A stretch of DNA of 64,000 nucleotides from an uncultured Faecalibacterium sp. (GTDB taxonomy: Bacteria; Bacillota; Clostridia; Oscillospirales; Ruminococcaceae): assembly GCA_934501115.1 (NCBI GenBank), contig CAKSTO010000003.1, positions 1 to 64,000 of the forward strand, written 5' to 3'. Position numbers and translations under genes: made by a program. Below the pieces are notes generated by a model. The model saw nothing but the letters and a program-made list of their open reading frames with translations. It had not been told where the DNA came from and ran no database searches. Position 1 is the first letter of the stretch. Each line of letters begins with the position of its first letter. Below are positions 8,949 through 17,349 of the stretch, piece after piece.

Positions 8949-11012
8949 ATGGAAAAGATCTCCCGCAAAGGCTTTTTGAAGGTCGCCGCCGCTGCCGCCA
9001 TGAGCGGCGTCACCGCCGGTGCACTGGCTGCCTGCAACTCCGCAGCTTCTTCCAGCACCGCCGCTTCCGGTGATGCCATCTACACCGCCGGTACCTACAC
9101 CGGCACGGCCACCGGCATCGGTGAGGTGAAGGTGACCATGACCTTCAGCGAGACCGCCATCACCGAGGTGGTCATCGATGCTTCCAACGAGACCGAGAGC
9201 ATCGGCGGCGTGGCTGCGCCCACCCTGCAGGAGGCCATCATGGCCGCACAGGGCACCGAGATCGACAACATCTCCGGCGCTACCGTCACCACCAATGCCG
9301 TCAAGAAGGCGGCTGCCAGCTGCATCGAGCAGGCCATGGGCGTCAAGGCAGACGGCGCAGACAGCTCCGCTGCCGCTTCGGAGAACGACTGGCTGGGCAC
9401 CGAGCCGGAGATCGACGAGAGCAAGGTCACCAAGACGGTGGACGTGGATGTGGCCGTGGTGGGCTGCGGCGTTGCCGGTGTGGCAGCCGTGCGCAGCATC
9501 GCCGAGGACGGCGGCAAGGTGGCAGCCTTTGAAAAGGCTGACGGTCCCCAGTGCCGCAGCGGCGAGTATGCCGTCATCAACGGCAATGTGCAGGCCAAGT
9601 GGGGCCGCAACACCTGGACCCGTGAGCAGATCGACGAGATCGTGGATTCTCACATGGTGGAAAGCACCTACCGCTGCAAGCGCTCCATTATGAGCAAGTG
9701 GGCCCACAACATCGGCGATGCCTTTGACTGGTGGGTGGAAGCAAACCCGGATCTGTACTACGCCGAGACCACCCGCAGCGCCATCCCCGACGAGAATGCA
9801 AACAACTTCCTGATCCCCATTTTCTACCCGCTGCCCGAGAACTACGACTGGAAGCAGGAGCGCTTCCCCTGCTACCCCACCTCTGTGGAGTTCCTGCCCA
9901 ACCAGTCCGTCACCGTCAATGCCAACATGCAGAAGGCCGTTGACACCGGCAACGTGGACACCTTCTACGGCTGCTTTGTGGAAAAGCTCATCATGGAGGA
10001 CGGCCGCTGCGTGGGCCTGTATGCCCGCGATGCTGCCACCGGCGAGTACATCAAGTGCAACGCCGCCAAGGGCGTCATCCTGTCCACCGGCGATTACTCC
10101 CAGAACACCAAGATGCTGCAGCATTTCTGCCCCGAGGTCATTGAGAACAACATCCAGTGCCTGTTCACCAACGTGGACGTGGAGGGCAGCTTCACCAATC
10201 AGGGCGACGGCATCCAGCTGGGCATGTGGGCAGGCGCTCAGGTGCAGCAGAGCCACGCACCCATGATCCACCATATGGGCGGCGGTGCCGACCTGTCCGG
10301 TGTGGGCGTCATGGGCAACGCAGGCTTTTTGAATCTGGATCTGAACGGCAAGCGCTTCATGAACGAGGACCTGCCCGGCCAGCAGCTGGAAAACCAGATC
10401 GAGCTGCAGAAGAACCGCGAGAGCTGGCAGATCTTCGACTCCAACTGGCCCCAGCAGCTGCCCTACATGCCCGCAGCCCACGGCGGTGCCTGCTACTACG
10501 AGGACTACGCCAGCGAGGCAGAGGGCCCCAAGAACAACACCACTTACCGCAACTACAAGAGCCCCTATCAGCTGGAGGCAGCCGTGGCCGATGGCCGTGC
10601 CGTCAAGGCCGACACGCTGGAAGAGCTGGTGGCAAAGATCTACCCGGATGACACCGCTGCCCAGCAGACCGCTCTGGAGTCCATCCAGCGCTACAACCAG
10701 CTGGCAAAGGACGGCTACGACGAGGACTTCCACAAGCCTGCATCCCGTATGTGGGCGCTGGAGAACGGCCCCTTCTACGCCGACAAGTTCACCACCGCCC
10801 TGCTGCTGGTCTGCATTGGCGGTCTGGAGAGCGACGAGAACTGCCACACCTTCGACGCCGACCGCAACGTGATCCCCGGCCTGTATGTGGCAGGCAACGT
10901 GCAGGGCAACCGCTTTGCCACCGAGTACCCCATCGGCCTGAAGGGCGTCAGCCACTCCATGGCCATGTACTACGGCTACGTTGCCGGCAAGAACGCCATG
11001 CAGGAGATCTGA
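8949..11012 (+). CDS. Exported flavoprotein reductase with FMN-binding and FAD-binding domains (fumarate/urocanate reductase-like)
   Basis: A 687-residue protein. The N-terminus SRKGFLK is twin-arginine-like but has RK, not RR; a hydrophobic stretch and lipobox LAAC (Cys29) predict a surface lipoprotein. An FMN-binding domain (about 45-115) carries SGAT near residue 108, the site where ApbE attaches FMN to threonine. After an Ala/Ser linker, an FAD_binding_2 dinucleotide motif VVGCGVAGVAAVRS begins near residue 168 and continues as a flavocytochrome c/fumarate reductase fold to the end. Such proteins act as extracellular terminal reductases fed by membrane electron transfer. The substrate is not deducible, because the active-site region differs from classical fumarate reductases. 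Probably controlled by the divergent LysR protein. Confidence 0.88.
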   Translation: MEKISRKGFLKVAAAAAMSGVTAGALAACNSAASSSTAASGDAIYTAGTYTGTATGIGEVKVTMTFSETAITEVVIDASNETESIGGVAAPTLQEAIMAAQGTEIDNISGATVTTNAVKKAAASCIEQAMGVKADGADSSAAASENDWLGTEPEIDESKVTKTVDVDVAVVGCGVAGVAAVRSIAEDGGKVAAFEKADGPQCRSGEYAVINGNVQAKWGRNTWTREQIDEIVDSHMVESTYRCKRSIMSKWAHNIGDAFDWWVEANPDLYYAETTRSAIPDENANNFLIPIFYPLPENYDWKQERFPCYPTSVEFLPNQSVTVNANMQKAVDTGNVDTFYGCFVEKLIMEDGRCVGLYARDAATGEYIKCNAAKGVILSTGDYSQNTKMLQHFCPEVIENNIQCLFTNVDVEGSFTNQGDGIQLGMWAGAQVQQSHAPMIHHMGGGADLSGVGVMGNAGFLNLDLNGKRFMNEDLPGQQLENQIELQKNRESWQIFDSNWPQQLPYMPAAHGGACYYEDYASEAEGPKNNTTYRNYKSPYQLEAAVADGRAVKADTLEELVAKIYPDDTAAQQTALESIQRYNQLAKDGYDEDFHKPASRMWALENGPFYADKFTTALLLVCIGGLESDENCHTFDADRNVIPGLYVAGNVQGNRFATEYPIGLKGVSHSMAMYYGYVAGKNAMQEI

Positions 11013-11043
11013 CCCTGAAGCCGCAATAAAAGAACCATTCCCC

Positions 11044-11084
11044 GCCCGGAGCAGTATTCTTTCTTCCTGCTCCGGGCTTTTTTG
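11044..11084 (+). terminator. Terminator after the flavoprotein gene
   Basis: GCCCGGAGCAG/CTGCTCCGGGC stem followed by TTTTTT. Confidence 0.9.
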
Positions 11085-11181
11085 CGCCCCAATGTGACCC
11101 GGTTACGGAAAAGCCCCGGCGTTTTGGGTATACTGATGCCATAAGAACAACCACGAACGAACCCTTTCAGGAGGTAGAAAT

Positions 11182-11490
11182 ATGGCAGTTGTTACGATCA
11201 CGAAGGAAAATTTTGAGCAGGAGGTGCTGCAGAGCACAAAGCCCGTCCTGCTGGACTTCTGGGCCAGCTGGTGCGGCCCCTGCCGGATGCTCAGCCCCAT
11301 CGTGGACGAGGTGGCCGAGGAGCGCACCGATGTGAAGGTGGGCAAGGTGAACGTGGACGAGCAGCCGGAGCTGGCCGGGGAGTTCGGCGTCATGAGCATC
11401 CCCACCCTGCTGGTGTTTGAGCAGGGCAAGCTGGTGCGTCAGGCCGTGGGTGCCCGCCCGAAGGCCGGTGTGCTGGACCTGCTGGGGTAA
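11182..11490 (+). CDS. trxA: Thioredoxin
   Basis: A 102-residue cytoplasmic dithiol oxidoreductase of standard thioredoxin length. The redox site WCGPC is at residues 30-34 within DFWASWCGPCRML, and the cis-proline loop MSIPTLLVF is near residue 72. AGGAGG lies upstream of the ATG. TATACT at about 11128 is a likely -10. It stands alone between terminators. It may supply reducing power generally; there is no thioredoxin reductase next to it in this window. Confidence 0.96.
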   Translation: MAVVTITKENFEQEVLQSTKPVLLDFWASWCGPCRMLSPIVDEVAEERTDVKVGKVNVDEQPELAGEFGVMSIPTLLVFEQGKLVRQAVGARPKAGVLDLLG

Positions 11491-11500
11491 AAACAAACAA

Positions 11501-11550
11501 GAAAGGAGCCGCCGCTCCGGGGAAACTTCTCCCGGAGCAGCGGCTCCTTT
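11501..11550. terminator. Bidirectional terminator between trxA and the yheO-type regulator
   Basis: A long near-perfect stem, AAAGGAGCCGCCGCTCCGGG against CCCGGAGCAGCGGCTCCTTT, with A/T-rich flanks, at the convergent gene ends. Confidence 0.9.
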
Positions 11551-11555
11551 GCATT

Positions 11556-12233
11556 TTAGTTGTTCTCGGTACGCTTGCGATGGTTGCGCAGGTGCATATA
11601 GATCGTATTGCGGGAAATGCCCAGCTGCTCGGCCACAAAAACCACCGAGTCCTTCAGCCGGAACATTCCCTTCTGATCCAGTTCCTCTACGATCGCTTTG
11701 TTTTTGTTGGAAGGCAGAATGGAATCGTCTGCCATGACCCGTGCACGCACAGGTTCCAGCGCCGAAACGATCAGCTCCTTTGCATCGGCGGCAAAATTCT
11801 CCCGCGCGGCCATGGCCTGCACGGTGCCGGGCGTCAGCCCGTCCAGAATGTCGCACAGAGAGGTGTTCAGATACAGATTGATGCAGATCAGGCCGATGAT
11901 CCGGTCGTGTTCGCCGCGCACGGCGATGGTAGTGGATTTGAGCGGTTCCCCTTTTTTGTTCCGGCTGAAATACACCGTGGAGGTCTTGCCGCCCGCAGAG
12001 AGCTCGTCCAGCATATCCAGAGCAAGATCGGTGATGGGGGCACCGATCTTGCGGCCGGTGTGCTCGCCGTTGATGATGCCGATCACAGAGTGATCGTAAT
12101 CTTCCAGTGAGTGCAGCACGATCTCATAGCTGCTGCCAAGATAAGCTGCCAGCCCTTGCAGAGTGGGGATATACGATTTGAGGATCTTCTGATCTGCCCG
12201 TGTCAGTTTCACGGGGTCAATTCCCTTTGCCAT
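11556..12233 (-). CDS. YheO-type PAS/HTH transcriptional regulator (DauR-like)
   Basis: A 225-residue regulator with an N-terminal YheO-like PAS domain (about residues 15-125; LGSSYEIVLHSLEDYDHSVIGI and the conserved STTIAVRGEHDRIIGLICINL) and a C-terminal helix-turn-helix (about 165-222; VFVAEQLGISRNTIYMHLR). DauR of this family senses D-arginine breakdown in Pseudomonas, but family ligands vary. It is the last gene of a minus-strand group ridA-PTS-aminotransferase-regulator and probably controls that group. It also has a likely private promoter at 12273-12301. The ATG at 12233 is preceded by GGAGAG. Confidence 0.88.
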   Translation of the reverse strand: MAKGIDPVKLTRADQKILKSYIPTLQGLAAYLGSSYEIVLHSLEDYDHSVIGIINGEHTGRKIGAPITDLALDMLDELSAGGKTSTVYFSRNKKGEPLKSTTIAVRGEHDRIIGLICINLYLNTSLCDILDGLTPGTVQAMAARENFAADAKELIVSALEPVRARVMADDSILPSNKNKAIVEELDQKGMFRLKDSVVFVAEQLGISRNTIYMHLRNHRKRTENN

Positions 12234-12272
12234 TGTTCTCTCCTGTCCTTGCCTGATTTCTTACTACCCTTC

Positions 12273-12301
12273 ATTTTAGCACGACACAGGGGAAATTGAA
12301 A
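12273..12301 (-). promoter_or_regulatory. Probable private promoter of the YheO-type regulator
   Basis: On the minus strand, TTTCAA (12296-12301), 17 bp, TGCTAAAAT (TAAAAT at 12273-12278). It would allow regulator expression independent of the upstream operon. Confidence 0.6.
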
Positions 12302-12317
12302 AGGGGAAAGCGCGAAT

Positions 12318-13529
12318 TTATTTGCGGGGGTAGGCCAAAAGCGCGTCCCGAATGCGCTCCAGTGCATCGATCACCTTCTGGTCGTCCTTGTAGACGCCCA
12401 GCACGATGCGCAGGTGTCCGGCACCGCCGGGGCCATAGTTGACACCATCGTTCAGCGAGACGCGTGCATGGGTCACCAGATACTGTGCGATCTCGGTGGA
12501 ATTGCCCAGTTCCGAAACATCGATCCAGCCAAGGAAGCCGGACTCCGGCAGCGCCATGTGGACACCGGGCACGCAGTTCAGGATCTCGTAAGCCTTCCGG
12601 CGGCGCACCTCATAGGCGCGGGCAAACTCCTGCATGAACTCCGGATGCTCCAGTGCAGCCAGTGCAGCCTTCTGGCCGGAGGTGGAGGTGGCACCGATCA
12701 CGCCTACGGCGTTGGCGTACAGGGAATCCATGATCTGGTCTGAGCAGACGATGTAGCCCACACGCATCCCGCTCAGCCCCATGCCTTTGGAAAAGCTGAA
12801 AACGGTCACTGTGCGCTCAAACATGCCCGGAAGAGCCGCCGGGGTCAGGCATTCAGCACCAAAGGTGTAGTCCTCAAAAGCCTGATCCACAACAAGGATC
12901 AGGTCGTGCTCCTGCACAAAATCGGCCAGCGCCTGCAGCGAGGCACGGTTGTAAATGGTGGTGGTGGGGTTGTTGGGGTGGGTCAGCAGCACCATGCGGG
13001 TGCGGGCAGTATATTTGGCTTCCAGCTGTGCGCGGCTCAGCTGATAACCGTCCGCAGCATCCAGTTCCACGGCGACCGGCACGCCGCCCATGATCTTTAC
13101 GTCCAGAAAGTTGTTGGGGTAGCTGGGCGAGGGGATCAGCACTTCATCGCCCTGACCCACAAAAGGCAGGATCGCAAAGTACAGGCCGGAGTCCGAACCG
13201 GGCGTGATCAGGATGTTGCGCTCCGGATCCACAGTCAGACCGTTCTGCTGCTTCAGCTTTTTGGCCAGTGCGGCTTTCAGTGCCGGGTCGCCGATCGGCG
13301 CGGTGTAGTGCGGTGCGCTCTCGGCGCGCACTGCGTCCAGCCAGGCAGCTGCTACTGGTTCCGGCAGCGAACGATCCGGCATAAAGGGATCCGCCCAGCC
13401 CATCAGGGCAACACCCTGCTTTTCCAGATCCTGATATGCACTGCCCACATCGGCCTTTTCCACGGCCTGAAACAGGCCGCCGTTTGCCTCGCGGAACGCG
13501 GGGATCATCTTTTCTTTTATCGTTTGCAT
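12318..13529 (-). CDS. Class I/II pyridoxal-phosphate aminotransferase
   Basis: A 403-residue fold-type I PLP enzyme. HPNNPT is at residues 184-189, the pyridine-nitrogen aspartate in VVDQAFEDY at 215, and the Schiff-base lysine in FSFSKGMGLSGMRVGY at 248. The length fits aspartate-aminotransferase-like enzymes. It is encoded between a PTS permease and a YheO regulator, with ridA upstream. RidA removes the reactive enamines made by PLP enzymes, so a catabolic transaminase or lyase working on an amino acid or amino-sugar product is plausible. The exact substrate is unknown, and a beta-C-S lyase role cannot be excluded. Confidence 0.88.
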   Translation of the reverse strand: MQTIKEKMIPAFREANGGLFQAVEKADVGSAYQDLEKQGVALMGWADPFMPDRSLPEPVAAAWLDAVRAESAPHYTAPIGDPALKAALAKKLKQQNGLTVDPERNILITPGSDSGLYFAILPFVGQGDEVLIPSPSYPNNFLDVKIMGGVPVAVELDAADGYQLSRAQLEAKYTARTRMVLLTHPNNPTTTIYNRASLQALADFVQEHDLILVVDQAFEDYTFGAECLTPAALPGMFERTVTVFSFSKGMGLSGMRVGYIVCSDQIMDSLYANAVGVIGATSTSGQKAALAALEHPEFMQEFARAYEVRRRKAYEILNCVPGVHMALPESGFLGWIDVSELGNSTEIAQYLVTHARVSLNDGVNYGPGGAGHLRIVLGVYKDDQKVIDALERIRDALLAYPRK

Positions 13530-13548
13530 AGCCTTCTCCTATAACCGA

Positions 13549-13583
13549 CAAAACGGGAGCAAACACCGTTACTCCCGTTTTGT
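13549..13583. terminator. Terminator-like hairpin between PTS and aminotransferase genes
   Basis: ACAAAACGGGAG/CTCCCGTTTTGT stem. Read leftward it ends in TTTTGT just 19 nt before the aminotransferase start, so it would attenuate or process the operon transcript rather than end it. Confidence 0.65.
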
Positions 13584-13632
13584 TCTGCGTTTTATTCAGC
13601 CTATCACAGAAACCGGAAAATTTCCAGTGCGA

Positions 13633-15021
13633 TCAGGCCTTTTTCTTTTCGTCAGGGTTCCAGAACAGCACGGTCAGCACGGCAGCCACGATAAAGGCGA
13701 TGACAAAACCGGCCATGACCAGTGCACAGTTCAGGAAGGGGTTTTCGCCGCCGGTGAACATGCCGAAGCTCAGGAAAGACGGGCCGCCCATTGCAAAAGA
13801 TTTCAGGTGAAGGGCTGCGGCAAAGCCGCCGCCAACTGCGCCGCCGATGCCGGCAAACAGGAACGGCTTGCCAAGGGGGACCGTGACGCCGTAGACGACC
13901 GGCTCCGTGATACCGGTGCAGGCGGCAATGCAGGCAGAAAGGGCGTTGGCCTTCTGATTCTTATCATGGCTCTTGATCCACACGCCGAAGGCGGCACCGG
14001 CCTGGCCGATGTTGGCAGCACCGGAAGTGGGAGATACGTAGTTGAAGCCCTGTGCGGTCAGCATTTGGGTCAGCACGGGAACCATACCGTGATGGATGCC
14101 CAGCAGAACCATGGAGGAGTAGATGCCGCCGTAGACGATGCCGGAGAACACACCGCCGTTCTCAAACAGCCAGTTGACGCCGATGGCCAGCTCTTCACCC
14201 AGCCAGTAGGTCAGCGGGCCGACGGTGATCAGGGTGACGGGGGTGGCGATCAGGATAGTCAGTGCGGGCACCAGAATGATCTTCAGCGCACCGGGGATGA
14301 TCTTGTCCAGGAAGCGCTCGATATAGGATGCCACCAGAACGGCAAATACCACCGGCAGCACAGAGGAGGAATAGTTGATCACGCGGAAGGGAATGCCGAG
14401 GAAGCTGTAGGTGGACGTGCCGTCGGCAATCAGACCGGACCAGGTGGAGGACATCATGCCTGCACAGATGGTCATGGCAACGAACATGTTCATCTTGAAG
14501 ACCTTGGCTGCACTGGCTGCCAGCAGGAAGGGCAGGAAGGTGAAGATGGCCATGGAAATGGCAATGATGGTTTTGAACGTGGGAGCAGAGGCGTCAAAAC
14601 CCAGCGCCATGAAGATGCAGATGAGTGCGGACAAAAAGCCGCAGCCGGCCAGAGCGGGAACGATGGGGTTGAAGATAGCGGCGACCGTCTCAAAGAAGCG
14701 GGTCAGCAGCTTGCCCTTCTTGTTCTTCAGCTCATCCTTCAGATCCAGGTTCTCATCGATGGGGGCTTCCTCGTCCACACCGGCCTGCGCAATAAAGTCC
14801 TTGTAAACATTGTTTACTTCGGCACCGATGATGATCTGGGTCTGTGTGCCGTTGTTCACAACGCCCAGCACGCCGGGGATCGCCTTCAGAGCGGCTTCAT
14901 CGATCTTACTCTTGTCGCGGGTGGTCACACGCAGACGAGTCGCGCAGTGAGTGGCCTGTGCAAGGTTCTCTTTGCCGCCAAGAGCCTGTATCAGAGCCGG
15001 GATGGATACCTTTGTTGCCAT
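13633..15021 (-). CDS. PTS sugar transporter EIIBC (glucose/sucrose/beta-glucoside family)
   Basis: A 462-residue membrane permease that imports and phosphorylates a sugar. EIIB is N-terminal (residues 1-about 88), with the phosphocysteine Cys26 in THCATRLRV. EIIC follows with about ten helices and the conserved ITEPVVYGVTVPLGKPF region near residue 375, which includes the GITEP motif. There is no EIIA domain, so EIIA must come from elsewhere. The divergent 6-phospho-beta-glucosidase at 15694 points to a beta-glucoside or cellobiose-type substrate. No BglG/LicT antiterminator gene or RAT site is seen. GGAGG precedes the ATG. Confidence 0.93.
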   Translation of the reverse strand: MATKVSIPALIQALGGKENLAQATHCATRLRVTTRDKSKIDEAALKAIPGVLGVVNNGTQTQIIIGAEVNNVYKDFIAQAGVDEEAPIDENLDLKDELKNKKGKLLTRFFETVAAIFNPIVPALAGCGFLSALICIFMALGFDASAPTFKTIIAISMAIFTFLPFLLAASAAKVFKMNMFVAMTICAGMMSSTWSGLIADGTSTYSFLGIPFRVINYSSSVLPVVFAVLVASYIERFLDKIIPGALKIILVPALTILIATPVTLITVGPLTYWLGEELAIGVNWLFENGGVFSGIVYGGIYSSMVLLGIHHGMVPVLTQMLTAQGFNYVSPTSGAANIGQAGAAFGVWIKSHDKNQKANALSACIAACTGITEPVVYGVTVPLGKPFLFAGIGGAVGGGFAAALHLKSFAMGGPSFLSFGMFTGGENPFLNCALVMAGFVIAFIVAAVLTVLFWNPDEKKKA

Positions 15022-15078
15022 ATTGTTGCCTCCTTATGATTTTGCATTATTCCAAAAAGGCTTTGTGCCTTTTTTGCT

Positions 15079-15453
15079 TTAATGAGAAGCAATGACTTCA
15101 ACTTCAACCAGTGCGCCCTTGGGCAGAGACTTCACTGCCACGCAGGAACGAGCCGGCTTGCCGGTAAAGTAGCGGGCGTAGATCTCGTTAAACGCAGCAA
15201 AGTCAGCCATGTCTGCCAGGAAACAGGTGGTTTTGACTACGTCTTCAAAGGTGCAGCCTGCAGCCTGCAGCACAGCGCCGATGTTCTTCATCACCTGCTC
15301 TGCCTGTGCGGCGATCTGCGGCTCGGCCAGTGCGCCAGTAGCAGGGTCGATGGGCATGGTGCCGGACAGAAACAGCAGGCCGCCAGCCTGAACTGCCTGA
15401 GAGTAAGGGCCGATGGCAGCCGGAGCTGCCGGGGTGGAAATGATCTGATTCAT
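15079..15453 (-). CDS. ridA: RidA family enamine/imine deaminase
   Basis: A 124-residue protein of the YjgF/YER057c/UK114 family. Conserved residues include GPYSQAV (about 15-21), Arg102 in PARSCVAV, and the C-terminal VEVEVIA with Glu118. RidA hydrolyses reactive 2-aminoacrylate-like enamines released by PLP enzymes. The ATG at 15453 has GGAGG 7 nt upstream; the longer open frame is rejected. It is the first gene of the minus-strand ridA-PTS-aminotransferase-YheO group. Placing a detoxifying deaminase with a sugar PTS and a transaminase suggests that the imported compound yields an unstable amino intermediate. Confidence 0.94.
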   Translation of the reverse strand: MNQIISTPAAPAAIGPYSQAVQAGGLLFLSGTMPIDPATGALAEPQIAAQAEQVMKNIGAVLQAAGCTFEDVVKTTCFLADMADFAAFNEIYARYFTGKPARSCVAVKSLPKGALVEVEVIASH

Positions 15454-15474
15454 CGCAATGCCTCCATGTGTTTG

Positions 15475-15492
15475 AATGAAATTTATTTCATT
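15475..15492. promoter_or_regulatory. Candidate operator at the ridA transcription start
   Basis: AATGAAATTTATTTCATT is a near-perfect dyad just downstream of the ridA -10. The position suits a repressor. Sites of TGAAA...TTTCA type are known for RpiR-family regulators, but the binder here is unknown. Confidence 0.5.
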
Positions 15493-15498
15493 AGCATC

Positions 15499-15527
15499 AG
15501 GATAGCATTGCAATGGGGAAATGTCAA
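15499..15527 (-). promoter_or_regulatory. Promoter of the ridA-PTS-aminotransferase operon
   Basis: On the minus strand, TTGACA (15522-15527), 17 bp, TATCCT (15499-15504). Confidence 0.75.
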
Positions 15528-15595
15528 GAGAAAATTGAAAAATAATGAACAAATTTTTGCTTTGACAAAAAAATTAGATGAATCGATAAAATATA

Positions 15596-15624
15596 TTGCA
15601 TTTCATTCGCGTGCGTGCTAGAAT
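15596..15624 (+). promoter_or_regulatory. Promoter of the 6-phospho-beta-glucosidase gene
   Basis: TTGCAT (15596-15601), 17 bp, TGCTAGAAT (TAGAAT at 15619-15624). The short leader holds an AGCCTG/CAGGCT hairpin at about 15635-15653. Confidence 0.75.
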
Positions 15625-15693
15625 AAAAAAGATGAGCCTGACGGAAACAGGCTGGATTTAGTCAAATTTATTTTATTAAAAAGGAGCTTTGAT

Positions 15694-17142
15694 ATGGAAC
15701 AGTGTCGTAAGAGCTTTCCCGAAGGATTTCTCTGGGGCGGTGCAACGGCGGCCAATCAGGTAGAAGGTGCCTGGGATGCGGACGGCAAAGGCCCGAGCCT
15801 GGCCGATGCAATGGTAGCCGGAACCCATCAGCTGCCGCGCCGCATTACGCTTGAGATCGACGAGAGCCGGAACTATTATCCCAGCCACAGCGGCACCGAT
15901 TTCTATCACCATTATAAAGAGGACATTGCGCTGTTTGCAGAAATGGGCTTCAAGGTGTATCGGATGTCCATCAATTGGCCGCGCATCTTCCCCAAAGGAA
16001 CCGAGACGGAGCCCAACGAAGCGGGTCTGCAGTTTTACGATAAGGTATTTGCAGAGCTGAAAAAATACGGCATTGAGCCGCTGGTCACCCTGTATCACAA
16101 TGAGATGCCGCTGAACATGGTCACTGCGATGGGCGGCTGGGTGGATCGCCGCAGCATCGACTGCTATCTGCGCTTTGCGGAGGTGCTGTTCCGCCGCTAT
16201 AAAGATGTGGTAAAATACTGGATCCCCTTCAACGAGATCAACGACCTGACCACGGCAGTGGGCAACTGGAACCACGGCGGTATCCTGAACCACGGTACAG
16301 AAGATTTCAGCCATCAGGTGGACGACCCGGATAAGCGCTACGCAGCCCTGCACAACCAGTTCGTTGCCAGCGCAAAGGCTGTGCTGCTGGGTCGGCAGAT
16401 CAACCCGGAGTTCCGCTTTGGCACCATGATCTGCCACATCACAGTTTATCCGCTCACCTGCCGCCCGGAGGATGTTCTGCTGACCCAGCAGGAGGATCAG
16501 CTGCGCAACTGCATGTCCGGCGACGTGCAGTGCAAGGGCGTGTACCCTTATTATGCAAAGCGGTACTTTGAGCGTAATCACATCCACTTTGATGTGGAGC
16601 CGGGCGACGAAGAGCTGCTGCGCCGCGGCACAGTGGATTTCTATTCGTTTAGCTATTACATGACCAACTGCGTGACCGCACAGAAGGACGCAGCGCAGGT
16701 ATCCGGCAACATCATGGGCGGCGCAAAGAACCCCTACCTCAAGGCGACCGAATGGAACTGGCAGATCGACCCGGTGGGTCTGCGCTACACGCTGAACCAT
16801 GTCTACGACCGTTACGGCCTGCCCATCATGATCACCGAAAACGGCATGGGTGCCCGCGATACCCTGCAGGATGGCCGGGTGCATGACGATTACCGCATCC
16901 AGTACCTGCGGGAACACATCGAGCAGATGCGCCTTGCCATCGACGACGGTGTGGAGCTGATCGGCTACACACCCTGGAGCGCAATGGATCTGGTGAGCGT
17001 TTCGACCGGTGAAGTGGAGAAGCGCTATGGCTTTATCTATGTGGATAAGGACAATGCGGGCAGCGGCACGCTGGAGCGCATCCGGAAGGACAGCTTCTAC
17101 TGGTATAAAAATGTGATCGCGACCAACGGCAGTGAATTGTAA
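15694..17142 (+). CDS. 6-phospho-beta-glucosidase, glycoside hydrolase family 1
   Basis: A 482-residue cytoplasmic enzyme that splits phosphorylated beta-glucosides delivered by a PTS. The N-terminus FPEGFLWGGATAANQVEG is the GH1 signature. The acid/base Glu181 lies in PFNEIND and the nucleophile Glu382 in ITENGMG. The phosphate-binding set typical of 6-phospho enzymes is seen as SVSTGEVEKRYGFIYVD (Lys443, Tyr445). Length is normal. It is divergent from the ridA-PTS operon and shares a 240-bp regulatory region, so the PTS EIIBC probably feeds it. AAGGAG precedes the ATG. Confidence 0.94.
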   Translation: MEQCRKSFPEGFLWGGATAANQVEGAWDADGKGPSLADAMVAGTHQLPRRITLEIDESRNYYPSHSGTDFYHHYKEDIALFAEMGFKVYRMSINWPRIFPKGTETEPNEAGLQFYDKVFAELKKYGIEPLVTLYHNEMPLNMVTAMGGWVDRRSIDCYLRFAEVLFRRYKDVVKYWIPFNEINDLTTAVGNWNHGGILNHGTEDFSHQVDDPDKRYAALHNQFVASAKAVLLGRQINPEFRFGTMICHITVYPLTCRPEDVLLTQQEDQLRNCMSGDVQCKGVYPYYAKRYFERNHIHFDVEPGDEELLRRGTVDFYSFSYYMTNCVTAQKDAAQVSGNIMGGAKNPYLKATEWNWQIDPVGLRYTLNHVYDRYGLPIMITENGMGARDTLQDGRVHDDYRIQYLREHIEQMRLAIDDGVELIGYTPWSAMDLVSVSTGEVEKRYGFIYVDKDNAGSGTLERIRKDSFYWYKNVIATNGSEL

Positions 17143-17182
17143 CACGGCCGGAGGCCTTCCCTGACCATCTCTCCCCATCTGG

Positions 17183-17225
17183 CAGCAAAAGCCGGAGCGG
17201 TGTAATGCCGCTCCGGCTTTTGCTG
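17183..17225 (+). terminator. Terminator after the 6-phospho-beta-glucosidase gene
   Basis: A perfect AAAAGCCGGAGCGG/CCGCTCCGGCTTTT stem with a TGTAATG loop. Confidence 0.93.
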
Positions 17226-17349
17226 TCTGGCGGGCACCGGCGGCTTTGTATGCGGCGGGAAGACGAAATGGAACTGCGGCAAAGCCGCCCTCTGTACAAA
17301 CGTACAGAAAAATCGTATGATAAAACTGAAAACACCGTCACTTTCCCAC

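Noticed and set aside
8880..10955. Open frame of about 690 codons on the minus strand opposite the flavoprotein gene.
   Set aside because: Shadow of a strongly supported flavoprotein gene; it also runs across the divergent promoter region.
13627..15039. Long plus-strand frame opposite the PTS EIIBC gene.
   Set aside because: Antisense shadow; the minus strand carries the phosphocysteine motif and membrane helices of a PTS permease.
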